From contig JALNWH010000094.1 in assembly GCA_023230985.1 (NCBI GenBank), positions 1 through 7,363 of the forward strand: a stretch of 7,363 nt of DNA. The letters run 5' to 3'. The translations under genes were made by a program, and so were the position numbers. This stretch comes from Bacillota bacterium. GTDB taxonomy: Bacteria > Bacillota > Clostridia > Lutisporales > Lutisporaceae. Positions 1 through 5,732 of this stretch are shown here, piece by piece. The notes below the pieces were generated by a model, which did not search any database, was not told the DNA's origin, and worked only from the letters and a program-made list of their open reading frames with translations. Each line of letters opens with the position of its first letter. The stretch's first letter is position 1.

Positions 1-459
1 CGAAGCTATTTTAGCCTCGTCTTGTATTTTTTGAATTTCGTTATCATTTTGTGTAAAAACATAGGCGGGTTGCCAAGAAAAATCACACTGTATATTGTTT
101 TGTCTAATAGTTTCATCCACAGCCATAAGCGCTGCCCTATTAGCATCTGCGTATTGTTGAGCGCTTTCCAAATTCATATTTGTATTTATTGTTGAATAGA
201 TAATGTCGTGCTGAGCTGTCAGCTTGGCGGTAGTATGCCCCGTCGTACCATGGAAAACCTTAGCGGCTTCTACGACTGCAACTTTTAATCCGCTTTGCTT
301 TAGCGCAAAAGCCGATGCTATACCGACTATACCCCCTCCAACTATGGCTACATCCACATCAATATCGCCATTTAGCTGTTCAAATTGAGGAATTTGTACC
401 GACGCTAGCCAGTAGGATTGGGGTGGCTTGCTAAAACTACTATCCCATAGTGAATCCAT
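1..459 (-). CDS. FAD-dependent oxidoreductase, DAO family, N-terminal 153 residues (partial)
   Basis: The gene starts at the ATG at 459-457, with a GGAGG site at 471-467, and runs off the left edge. A dinucleotide-binding beta-alpha-beta fold begins near residue 35: a GGGIVG run at 41-46 binds the FAD diphosphate, and E64 at the end of the second strand should bind the adenosine ribose. Next comes the block GTTGHTTAKLTAQHD at 71-85, which is typical of the subgroup of DAO-type oxidoreductases that includes Bacillus YhfW. Members of that subgroup usually carry a Rieske [2Fe-2S] domain at the C-terminus; whether this one does lies outside the window. The protein is probably cytosolic, since no signal peptide is seen. 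The substrate cannot be read from this part. The FAD fold is certain in practice; the YhfW-like subgroup is likely. Confidence 0.9.
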   Translation of the reverse strand, partial: MDSLWDSSFSKPPQSYWLASVQIPQFEQLNGDIDVDVAIVGGGIVGIASAFALKQSGLKVAVVEAAKVFHGTTGHTTAKLTAQHDIIYSTINTNMNLESAQQYADANRAALMAVDETIRQNNIQCDFSWQPAYVFTQNDNEIQKIQDEAKIAS

Positions 460-552
460 AATTTTACCTCCAATTGATTATTTTATATTTATTTGTCTCT
501 TTTTTTCCCGAATGATATAGCTTTTTTGTCATAGTGCATTATTCTCCATATA

Positions 553-580
553 ATTATAGTGTTTCTAAGAATAGGTTAAA
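553..580 (-). promoter_or_regulatory. Possible promoter of the DAO-family oxidoreductase gene
   Basis: Read on the minus strand, a perfect TATAAT lies at 558-553. A weak -35 match, TTTAAC, lies at 580-575, 16 bases upstream. Transcription would begin near 546, giving a leader of roughly 85 bases before the ATG at 459. The -35 is poor and the region is very AT-rich, so a chance match is possible. Confidence 0.35.
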
Positions 581-675
581 TATTCATTGCGATTCATACT
601 GCCTATCACTGTGCACTAAGTAAATTAAAGGATTTAGGGGTTATCTGAATGTAGTATAAAAATGGCTATGAAAAT

Positions 676-704
676 AATCCGGCAAACAGATTAGTTGTCG
701 GATT
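676..704. terminator. Hairpin, possible terminator
   Basis: The arms AATCCGGCAA (676-685) and TTGTCGGATT (695-704) pair over 10 bases around a 9-base loop. As plus-strand RNA the stem is complete with one G-U pair; as minus-strand RNA that position is an A-C mismatch. On the minus strand it is preceded by AAAATTCG and followed by ATTTTC, as in a two-way terminator with short A and T tracts. It lies about 30 bases past the last stop of the possible decayed gene at 737-1021, which fits a terminator for that strand, but neither T tract is strong. Confidence 0.4.
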
Positions 705-726
705 CGAATTTTACTTTTAAAATTCG
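705..726. repeat. Perfect AT-rich inverted repeat next to the 676-704 hairpin
   Basis: CGAATTTTA (705-713) and TAAAATTCG (718-726) are exact inverted copies with a 4-base loop. It directly abuts the hairpin at 676-704, so the two form a double stem-loop. There is no T tract on either side, so on its own it is a weak terminator. It could add to a termination signal or be a protein-binding palindrome. Confidence 0.45.
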
Positions 727-736
727 TTAGCTTTAA

Positions 737-1021
737 CTATACAAGCTTTCTATCCCAAAATCGGTGAAATGCAATACCCTGTGCAAATTGGTTTATAAAC
801 TCATTATTTCCTTCACATCCAAGGAAGACACCAAGACTATTTCCTATCTTTTCATTTTGCTTAATTTACCTTTATTATTTATAATTATCATACAAAATAT
901 TCTCATTTATAATTCGTCGAATAACATTTGATTAATCAAGGTATCCGGCTGCATTATTTAATATAAATTTTGGATTTGTATTTGAAGCAAGATTGATTTT
1001 GCTCTCTACTATACCTATAAT
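737..1021 (-). pseudogene. Possible decayed minus-strand gene, family not recognised
   Basis: Two protein-like stretches follow each other on the minus strand. The first (1021 to 878) encodes a run beginning IIGIVESKINLASNTNPKF and is broken by one in-frame TAA at 934-932, after which it continues for 18 codons to a double stop at 877. The second, in another frame (865 to 737), encodes 42 residues that include GNSLGVFLGCEGN and end AFHRFWDRKLV before a TAG. Its tryptophan, cysteine, glycine and charged residues look coding rather than random for such AT-rich DNA. Hairpins at 676-726 follow the final stop. No start codon or ribosome site was found, and the family was not recognised. Chance open runs of this length are quite possible, hence the low confidence. 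Confidence 0.3.
993..1021 (+). promoter_or_regulatory. Candidate sigma-A-type promoter for the serpin cluster
   Basis: TTGATT at 993-998 and a perfect TATAAT at 1016-1021 are separated by exactly 17 bases. Transcription would begin near 1028, giving a leader of about 130 bases before the serpin start. A second TATAAT at 1059-1064 lacks a matching -35. No operator was identified. Confidence 0.45.
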
Positions 1022-1087
1022 TTAATCATATATAGTATCTAAGAATATTTTAAGAGGATATAATGAACATTAGTGGAGCTATACGAG

Positions 1088-1108
1088 GTAAAATTCTTTA
1101 TATTTTAC
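1088..1108 (+). repeat. Small AT-rich hairpin in the serpin leader
   Basis: GTAAAAT (1088-1094) and ATTTTAC (1102-1108) are perfect inverted copies with a 7-base loop, 37 bases before the ribosome binding site. The stem is weak, and a regulatory role is only a possibility. Confidence 0.25.
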
Positions 1109-1144
1109 ATGGAACGTTTATACAAAATTATCGTCTTAATTATT

Positions 1145-1150
1145 AGGAGG
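1145..1150 (+). promoter_or_regulatory. Ribosome binding site that fixes the serpin start
   Basis: AGGAGG at 1145-1150 is 8 bases from the GTG at 1159. An in-frame GTG at 1150 overlaps this site and therefore cannot be the start. Confidence 0.85.
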
Positions 1151-1158
1151 TGTTTAGC

Positions 1159-2409
1159 GTGAAAAGAATCACTTTACTGCTTGCACTGCTTCTAATGATA
1201 ACAGCTTGTAACAGCAATACAAATTTAACTGCCAAAAACTTAATGGCAGGCGTTAACAGAAATGACATTACTCCAATCGTCATTGATAATCCGCAGGAAG
1301 ACAGTGCCGATAAAGCAACGGAAATCACTAATTTTTCCCTTAATATTTTCAAGAAAATCCTCGAGAGCGAAAACCCACTTATTTCGCCGCTTTCTATCAT
1401 TTCCGCCTTATCCATGACAGCAAACGGTGCGGAAAAGGAAACACTGTCCCAAATGGAGGAGGTTTTTGGCACAGACATAGATGGCTTGAATGAATATCTC
1501 TATGCCTATAAATTCTACCTTCCCACTGCCGATAAATACAAGGTGAGCCTTGCCAATTCCATATGGTTTAAGGATATAGAAAGCCTGACAGTAGAAAAGG
1601 AATTTTTGCAAATAAATAAGGACTATTACGATGCCGAGGTTTATAAGGCTCCCTTCGATGACAGCACAAAAAATGACATTAACGCTTGGGTGAATAAAAA
1701 AACGGATGGACAGATTCAAAAGCTTTTAGAAGAAAAGCCACCCGAAAATTCTGTAATGTATCTTATAAATGCACTGTCTTTTGATGCTGAGTGGCAGAGT
1801 ATTTACAAAGATACTTCTGTGCGTGAAGGCGAGTTTACTACACGAGACGGCAATAAAAAGACGGTTGATTTTATGCACAGTACTGAATATGGATATATTG
1901 AATTGCCAGGTGCCATCGGATTTTCAAAGCCTTATGCCAATAATCAATATTCCTTTGTGGCATTACTGCCTGATGAAGGACTAAAAGTCTCGGACTTTAT
2001 AGATTTAATAGACGGTAATACAATAATTAATGCCGTTAAAAACCAAAAAGATAATGAGGTGTACACCTCTATGCCTAAATTTGCATTTGAATATAGCAAA
2101 GAGCTTTCAGAAGTACTGAAGGACTTGGGTATAAAGGACGCTTTTGATGCGGATTTTGCGGATTTTAGTTCTCTCGGACAGTCGAGGGATGGTAATATTT
2201 TTATAAACCGTGTTATCCATAAGACAAAAATTGAAGTAGATGAAAGAGGCACAAAGGCAGGTGCTGTTACAGCTGTAGAAATGGAAGCGGAATGCGCCGC
2301 ACCGGCCGAACCTAAGACAGTTAACCTAAACCGCCCATTTTTCTTTATGATAGTAGATAGCGAGTTTAATATGCCGATTTTTATGGGCGCTTTAAACGAT
2401 GTGACATAA
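1159..2409 (+). CDS. Serpin-family protease inhibitor, lipid-anchored (lipoprotein)
   Basis: This 416-residue protein starts at GTG 1159, placed by AGGAGG 8 bases upstream. It opens with a lipoprotein signal (KR, a hydrophobic stretch, then lipobox I14-T15-A16-C17), so it should be anchored by C17 outside the membrane. Residues from about 55 onward form one full-length serpin domain, including the PLSIISALSMTANGA block and the C-terminal signature NRPFFFMIVDSEFNMPIFMG at about 391-410. The reactive-loop hinge at 362-372 reads E-R-G-T-K-A-G-A-V-T-A: small residues at P12-P9 and Thr at P14 are those expected of inhibitory serpins. Counting 17 residues from the hinge Glu puts the scissile bond at E378-C379, but the loop is about 4 residues longer than in alpha-1-antitrypsin, so P1 could instead be Cys or Ala nearby. 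The target protease is unknown. It is first in a likely three-gene operon. Base composition is clearly richer in G+C than in genes to its right, hinting at separate ancestry. Confidence 0.95.
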   Translation: MKRITLLLALLLMITACNSNTNLTAKNLMAGVNRNDITPIVIDNPQEDSADKATEITNFSLNIFKKILESENPLISPLSIISALSMTANGAEKETLSQMEEVFGTDIDGLNEYLYAYKFYLPTADKYKVSLANSIWFKDIESLTVEKEFLQINKDYYDAEVYKAPFDDSTKNDINAWVNKKTDGQIQKLLEEKPPENSVMYLINALSFDAEWQSIYKDTSVREGEFTTRDGNKKTVDFMHSTEYGYIELPGAIGFSKPYANNQYSFVALLPDEGLKVSDFIDLIDGNTIINAVKNQKDNEVYTSMPKFAFEYSKELSEVLKDLGIKDAFDADFADFSSLGQSRDGNIFINRVIHKTKIEVDERGTKAGAVTAVEMEAECAAPAEPKTVNLNRPFFFMIVDSEFNMPIFMGALNDVT

Positions 2410-2433
2410 TAAAATGAATATAATTTTATATAT

Positions 2434-2438
2434 GGAGG
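2434..2438 (+). promoter_or_regulatory. Ribosome binding site that fixes the start of the small lipoprotein
   Basis: GGAGG is 8 bases before the ATG at 2447. An upstream in-frame ATG at 2414 has no such site and would place 11 unneeded residues before the signal peptide. Confidence 0.8.
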
Positions 2439-2446
2439 TAGGAAAT

Positions 2447-3097
2447 ATGTTTGCAGAAAAATTTAATAAATCATTTTTGATATTTATAACTGTGGCAGTT
2501 ATTGTTGGAAGTTTCATTGGTTGTTCCCCTTCAGTAGGTACTAATGAAAGCACCAGCCCAAAGACAACTATATTGACTAAGGAAGAGTTGGATTATTTTA
2601 ATGGTGATGAGTTTTTTAACGGCGAATACATGAATATCAGAAATCAGTTTTTAGGTTCAATTTATGAAAAACCTGAGAAGATTGATTTATTTAATCTGTT
2701 TTATTGCGGCAGTGGAGTTGAGGAAATGTTTGCCACGGAAGCGGAAAGATTGGCCATCATAGCATATAATGAATGGGAAATGGAACCGGACTGCGGATGC
2801 GAAAAAATTAGCCGTGATAATATGGAAGCCGTGCTTATGGAATATACGGGGCTCACATTGGCAGATACTGAAAAAGTAGGTTTAGATAACTTTACTTACC
2901 TCGAAGAGTACGATGCTTATTATTTATATCATGGTGACACTAATTATCGCATGAAAATATCATTTGCAGCCGGTGAAAAGACGGGTGACATGATACGCCT
3001 ATTTTATGACGATGAGTTTAAAGGAGACGGAGAGAAGATACTGACATTACAAGAAAAAGACGGATCCTACCTGTTTGTTTCCAATGTAAGATCTTAA
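2447..3097 (+). CDS. Small acidic lipoprotein of unknown function
   Basis: This 216-residue protein has a lipoprotein signal: K5/K8, a hydrophobic core at 10-23 and lipobox F23-I24-G25-C26. A Ser/Thr/Pro-rich linker follows (about 27-44), typical of exported lipoproteins. The mature domain is acidic and rich in Tyr, Glu and Asp. It has C87, then a C-G-C pair at 116-118 (EPDCGCEK), then a conserved-looking stretch YTGLTLADTEKVGLDNFTYL (133-152) and YDAYYLYHGDTNY (155-167). No catalytic motif or known domain was recognised. Similar lipoproteins seem familiar from clostridia, but I cannot name a family. It lies 37 bases after the serpin and 29 before the phosphoesterase, so it is probably co-transcribed with both. 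The three cysteines could bind metal or form a disulfide, but this is speculation. Confidence 0.88.
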   Translation: MFAEKFNKSFLIFITVAVIVGSFIGCSPSVGTNESTSPKTTILTKEELDYFNGDEFFNGEYMNIRNQFLGSIYEKPEKIDLFNLFYCGSGVEEMFATEAERLAIIAYNEWEMEPDCGCEKISRDNMEAVLMEYTGLTLADTEKVGLDNFTYLEEYDAYYLYHGDTNYRMKISFAAGEKTGDMIRLFYDDEFKGDGEKILTLQEKDGSYLFVSNVRS

Positions 3098-3126
3098 TAT
3101 TAATTCATCGGATTACAGGGGGATGT

Positions 3127-3978
3127 ATGCTTAGAAGATTTAGAAAGAGAAAATCTATGTTTATAATAATCTTAATTTCTATATCGTTATTTTTTTTATG
3201 GCAAAATAATGATATTACAGTAACAGAGATTAATTACTATAATGATAAAATACCTGATGGATTTAATGGATATTCTATTATTCATATTTCCGACCTTCAT
3301 AATAAAAGCTTTGGTAAAAATCAGGAATATTTATTAAAAAAAGTGCGTATTGCTGAACCTGATATAATTGTGATTACGGGAGACTTGATAGACAGGAGAA
3401 AGTATGACCTTGATATAGCAATGAAATTTATTGATGGAGCTATGAAAATTGCTCCTATATATTACGTTTCAGGAAATCATGAAGCCTGGTCAAAGGATTA
3501 TAAAAATATAAGTCAGAGATTATTAGATTACGGTGTTAAGATCCTTGATGATAACAAGGTTGCTCTAAAGGAAGGAAAACATGAAATAGAGATTTTGGGC
3601 TTATCGGATCCGGATTTTTTAACATCTAATTATTTAGAAGGTACAGATTTATCAAAACTAAAAGAAGAGCTATCAAAACTTTCCGATGATTCAACTTTTC
3701 AAATCTTACTTTTTCATAGACCTGAATTATTTGATTTATATACAGATGAAAATATAGATATTATATTTTCCGGACATGCACATGGAGGACAATTTAGGAT
3801 TCCTCTTATTGGGGGACTTGTTGCACCGGATCAAGGATTATTTCCGAAATATACAAGCGGCGCTTATGTTCGCAACCAATCAACACTTATTGTAAGCAGG
3901 GGACTTGGCAATAGCATAATACCCGTAAGAATATTCAATAGGCCGGAAATCATTAAAGTTACCTTGCTAAAAAAATGA
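3127..3978 (+). CDS. Membrane-anchored metallophosphoesterase, YkuE-like
   Basis: This 283-residue protein has a basic N-terminus (RRFRKRK) and one membrane segment at about 11-25, followed by an extracytoplasmic or membrane-surface calcineurin-like phosphoesterase domain. All family metal and catalytic motifs are intact: D56-L-H58, G85-D86, G116-N117-H118-E119, H197 (LLFHRPE) and G216-H217-A218-H219. The C-terminal block RGLGNSIIPVRIFNRPE at 258-274 is typical of the YkuE/YaeI-type branch, whose members hydrolyse phosphodiester or pyrophosphate bonds, in some cases in lipids. The actual substrate here is unknown. The start ATG at 3127 has AGGGGGA at 3117-3123, rather close, so M11 cannot be excluded. 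It is last in the likely serpin operon, but its lower G+C differs from the two genes before it. Confidence 0.93.
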   Translation: MLRRFRKRKSMFIIILISISLFFLWQNNDITVTEINYYNDKIPDGFNGYSIIHISDLHNKSFGKNQEYLLKKVRIAEPDIIVITGDLIDRRKYDLDIAMKFIDGAMKIAPIYYVSGNHEAWSKDYKNISQRLLDYGVKILDDNKVALKEGKHEIEILGLSDPDFLTSNYLEGTDLSKLKEELSKLSDDSTFQILLFHRPELFDLYTDENIDIIFSGHAHGGQFRIPLIGGLVAPDQGLFPKYTSGAYVRNQSTLIVSRGLGNSIIPVRIFNRPEIIKVTLLKK

Positions 3979-3983
3979 TACTG

Positions 3984-3997
3984 TGTTTAGATAAACA
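3984..3997. repeat. Perfect palindrome beside the zinc-ribbon gene promoter
   Basis: TGTTTA-GA-TAAACA is a 6+6 inverted repeat with a 2-base centre, starting 6 bases after the phosphoesterase stop and ending 5 bases before the -35 at 4003. The tiny centre makes it a poor RNA hairpin and a better candidate protein-binding site. Its sequence is simple and could occur by chance. Confidence 0.35.
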
Positions 3998-4002
3998 TGG
4001 TT

Positions 4003-4031
4003 TTGACAAAAGCTGTTCTAAAACCTATTAA
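4003..4031 (+). promoter_or_regulatory. Candidate promoter of the zinc-ribbon membrane protein gene
   Basis: A perfect -35 TTGACA (4003-4008) is followed after exactly 17 bases by TATTAA (4026-4031, 4 of 6 matches). Transcription would begin near 4038, about 42 bases before the TTG start, so this gene can be expressed apart from the serpin cluster. Confidence 0.55.
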
Positions 4032-4079
4032 AAATATATAGGGTTGCAGTGAATGCCAAATTATAAGAGGTGAGTGATA

Positions 4080-4319
4080 TTGGATTATAATAAAAGCTAT
4101 TTAATCATGCATATTGGGCTTTGGACAGGTATTTTTATAGCACTTATATTTGCATTAACTGAAATAAAGTGGATTGCATATATAGGCGCTATGATAACGT
4201 TGGGCAGTTTAGTACAAGCAGCTATATTTTATAAATGTCCGGATTGTAAAAAAGCCTTAAATATTCGTGGGAAGAAACCTAAGTATTGTCCGGAATGTGG
4301 TACAAAATTAGATAATTAA
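4080..4319 (+). CDS. Small membrane protein with C-terminal zinc ribbon
   Basis: This 79-residue protein starts at TTG 4080, chosen because AGAGGTGA at 4066-4073 is at proper spacing; an in-frame GTG at 4074 directly abuts that site. Two predicted membrane helices (about 8-26 and 31-51) lead straight into a zinc-ribbon tail: C53-P-D-C56, a 13-residue loop with IRGKKPKY, then C70-P-E-C73-G. Both helices and the ribbon fit the many small Firmicute proteins of this shape, whose roles are mostly unknown; the ribbon probably binds one Zn(II) on the cytosolic side. It has its own promoter candidate and a hairpin right after the stop, so it is probably a single-gene unit. Confidence 0.85.
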   Translation: MDYNKSYLIMHIGLWTGIFIALIFALTEIKWIAYIGAMITLGSLVQAAIFYKCPDCKKALNIRGKKPKYCPECGTKLDN

Positions 4320-4321
4320 CT

Positions 4322-4344
4322 GCAAGGTAAAAAATCCACCTTGC
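4322..4344 (+). terminator. Hairpin just after the zinc-ribbon gene
   Basis: GCAAGGT (4322-4328) and ACCTTGC (4338-4344) form a perfect 7-base stem with a 9-base loop, beginning 2 bases after the stop codon. Position suggests an end-of-transcript structure, but no T tract follows on the plus strand, so intrinsic termination is uncertain. Confidence 0.35.
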
Positions 4345-4379
4345 GACTTCTCACAAAGAGAAAAGAAACAACAAAAAGC

Positions 4380-4544
4380 TTATGTTATAGATTTAGAAAA
4401 AGCATTGAGCCGTTTGCCGCTTTTATCTACATAAACACCATGTTTTTTACCGTCCATATCTACAATTCTTGCCTCACCGGGCTTAATATCTGAATCATCA
4501 TCAATTTTTATTTGTATGCCTTTACTTAAAGCATTTAAAAATCG
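4380..4544 (-). pseudogene. Relic of a Rieske [2Fe-2S] domain, cut before its cluster ligands
   Basis: On the minus strand a frame open from 4598 to the TAA at 4382-4380 encodes the run DDSDIKPGEARIVDMDGKKH, then GVYVDKSGKRLNAFSKSIT and the stop. From my knowledge of the family, this matches the first strands of Rieske domains in YhfW-type oxidoreductases (pattern: Pro-Gly-Glu-Gly, Val, Gly-x-Lys-x-x-Val-Tyr-x-Asp-x-x-Gly-Lys). In the family the next residues should be the first cluster motif, CTHxGC; here SKSIT ends where SKSCTH would begin. There is no ATG, GTG or TTG in frame before the Met inside the fragment, so no intact gene is possible. The DAO oxidoreductase at 1-459, same strand, belongs to the family that carries such domains, so this may be debris of a second copy. 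The Rieske assignment rests on recalled family pattern. Confidence 0.5.
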
Positions 4545-4585
4545 TCCCTCCGTGCTAAAGAATAAAATTAATTTTGTTAAAAATA

Positions 4586-4594
4586 TGTTACAAT
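4586..4594 (+). promoter_or_regulatory. Possible extended -10 promoter of the aldo/keto reductase gene
   Basis: TG-T-TACAAT at 4586-4594 is an extended -10 element with 5 of 6 matches to TATAAT. No good -35 lies at the right distance. Transcription would begin near 4601, leaving a leader of about 50 bases before the TTG at 4651. Confidence 0.35.
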
Positions 4595-4637
4595 AATTTT
4601 AGCAATTTACAATCAATATGAAATAAAATTCATTTAC

Positions 4638-4642
4638 GGAGG
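4638..4642 (+). promoter_or_regulatory. Ribosome binding site that supports the TTG start of the aldo/keto reductase
   Basis: GGAGG lies 8 bases before TTG 4651. The translation from there starts directly with the family's usual N-terminus (beta-strand then LGKTGIEV), so the TTG is the real start. Confidence 0.85.
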
Positions 4643-4650
4643 TCGGTATT

Positions 4651-5601
4651 TTGGATATAGTTGTTTTAGGAAAAACGGGTATAGAAGTTACTAAACTCTG
4701 CTTTGGTGCCTTGCCATTGGGACCTTTGCAAAAAAACTTACCTGTCGCCGAAGGCGGCGAAGTAATAGCCTATGGGTTAAACAGCGGCATTAACTTTATT
4801 GATACTGCACAAGGTTATAAGACGTATCCTCATATAAAAATGGCTTTGAATGCTGTAAATTTTAGACCTGTTATCGCTACAAAGTCTACAGCTGTTGACT
4901 ATGAGGGAATGGAGGAAGCTATTTTTGAGGCATTAAAATCTATGGGTGTAGATTATTTAGATATATTTCACTTACATGCAGCAAGAGTCGGCTCTGATGT
5001 ATTTGAAGTACGAAAAGGGGCATTGCAATGTTTATTGGATTATAAGAAAAAAGGTATTATAAGAGCTGTCGGTATCTCAACTCACAGTGTAAAGATTGTA
5101 CAAGCAGCTGCTTATAGGAATGATATAGATGTGGTTTTTCCTTTGATTAATAAAATTGGACGAGGTATATTGGAAGGAACAGTAGCCGATATGGAGAAGG
5201 CTATGGATATCTGCTCTAAAAACGGTAAGGGAATATATTTGATGAAAGTTCTGGGCGGAGGAACATTGATAGATGATTTTGAAAGCAGCATGGAATATGC
5301 TCTTGATTTAGGAAATAATTATTCAATAGCTGTTGGTATGATCAGCAATGAAGAAGTTGAATTCAATACCAAATACTTCAGTGGCATTAAGAATCTTGAA
5401 GATATAATAAAAATAAAGAATAAAAAACAAGTCAGAGTATCCCAAGGAATGTGTGTCGGCTGCGGTACTTGTATATCCGTATGCCATAGTGATGCTATAG
5501 ATTTTGATGAAAACGAAAAGGCTTTTATTGATCAATCAAAATGTATTCAATGCGGTTATTGTGTTGCTTCATGTCCGGAGTTTAGTATAAGGGTTATTTG
5601 A
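4651..5601 (+). CDS. Aldo/keto reductase with C-terminal two-[4Fe-4S] ferredoxin domain
   Basis: This 316-residue protein has an aldo/keto reductase barrel (about 1-250) fused to a ferredoxin module (about 260-316). The barrel begins with LGKTGIEVTKLCFGALPLGP, and the catalytic set is visible: D51 and Y56 (IDTAQGY), K78 (IATKS) and H109 (IFHLHA). The tail has two cysteine motifs of the form CxxCxxCxxxC: C268, C271, C274, C278 and C298, C301, C304, C308, each expected to hold one [4Fe-4S] cluster. Such fusions are common in anaerobic Firmicutes and probably couple substrate reduction or oxidation to low-potential electron carriers; the substrate is unknown. It should be cytosolic. A DUF401-type membrane protein follows in the same direction after about 130 bases, with its own promoter candidate. 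Confidence 0.94.
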   Translation: MDIVVLGKTGIEVTKLCFGALPLGPLQKNLPVAEGGEVIAYGLNSGINFIDTAQGYKTYPHIKMALNAVNFRPVIATKSTAVDYEGMEEAIFEALKSMGVDYLDIFHLHAARVGSDVFEVRKGALQCLLDYKKKGIIRAVGISTHSVKIVQAAAYRNDIDVVFPLINKIGRGILEGTVADMEKAMDICSKNGKGIYLMKVLGGGTLIDDFESSMEYALDLGNNYSIAVGMISNEEVEFNTKYFSGIKNLEDIIKIKNKKQVRVSQGMCVGCGTCISVCHSDAIDFDENEKAFIDQSKCIQCGYCVASCPEFSIRVI

Positions 5602-5619
5602 TTTTTATAAATTATTCTT

Positions 5620-5648
5620 TTGCTAGTTTATATATTAACCAATCTAAT
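5620..5648 (+). promoter_or_regulatory. Possible promoter of the DUF401-type membrane protein gene
   Basis: TTGCTA (5620-5625, 4 of 6) and TCTAAT (5643-5648, 5 of 6) are separated by 17 bases in the gap between the two genes. Transcription would begin near 5655. The match is reasonable but lies in AT-rich DNA. Confidence 0.35.
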
Positions 5649-5732
5649 ATAGAAGCGATATAGTATTTATGAAAGCAGTTTTAGACGTGACAGATATGGG
5701 TTATGTTTTTAAGATTAGGGAGTTGTAGAGAA

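Noticed and set aside
532..618. TAGTGCA at 532-538 and its inverted copy TGCACTA at 612-618
   Set aside because: Only 7 bases, separated by 73 bases, in AT-rich spacer DNA; easily chance and with no other support.
460..1158. Searched the long spacer for a riboswitch, tRNA or insertion-sequence ends
   Set aside because: No conserved riboswitch core, cloverleaf or flanking inverted repeat with target duplication could be recognised by eye.
1143..1478. Minus-strand open frame opposite the serpin N-terminal region (also 1408-1719 and 1944-2252)
   Set aside because: These frames lie antisense within or across a clear serpin gene, have no ribosome sites, and translate to low-complexity hydrophobic or Ser-rich sequence. 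They are shadows of the serpin coding strand.
1769..1984. Plus-strand 71-codon frame inside the serpin
   Set aside because: It lies entirely within the serpin in another frame and shows no domain or ribosome site.
4348..4362. Small TTCTC-ACAAA-GAGAA stem-loop after the zinc-ribbon gene
   Set aside because: A 5-base stem is too weak to call a terminator or site.
5323..5535. Minus-strand frame opposite the ferredoxin part of the aldo/keto reductase (also 6167-6352 opposite the DUF401 gene)
   Set aside because: The sense-strand genes have strong motifs and starts; the antisense frames have none.
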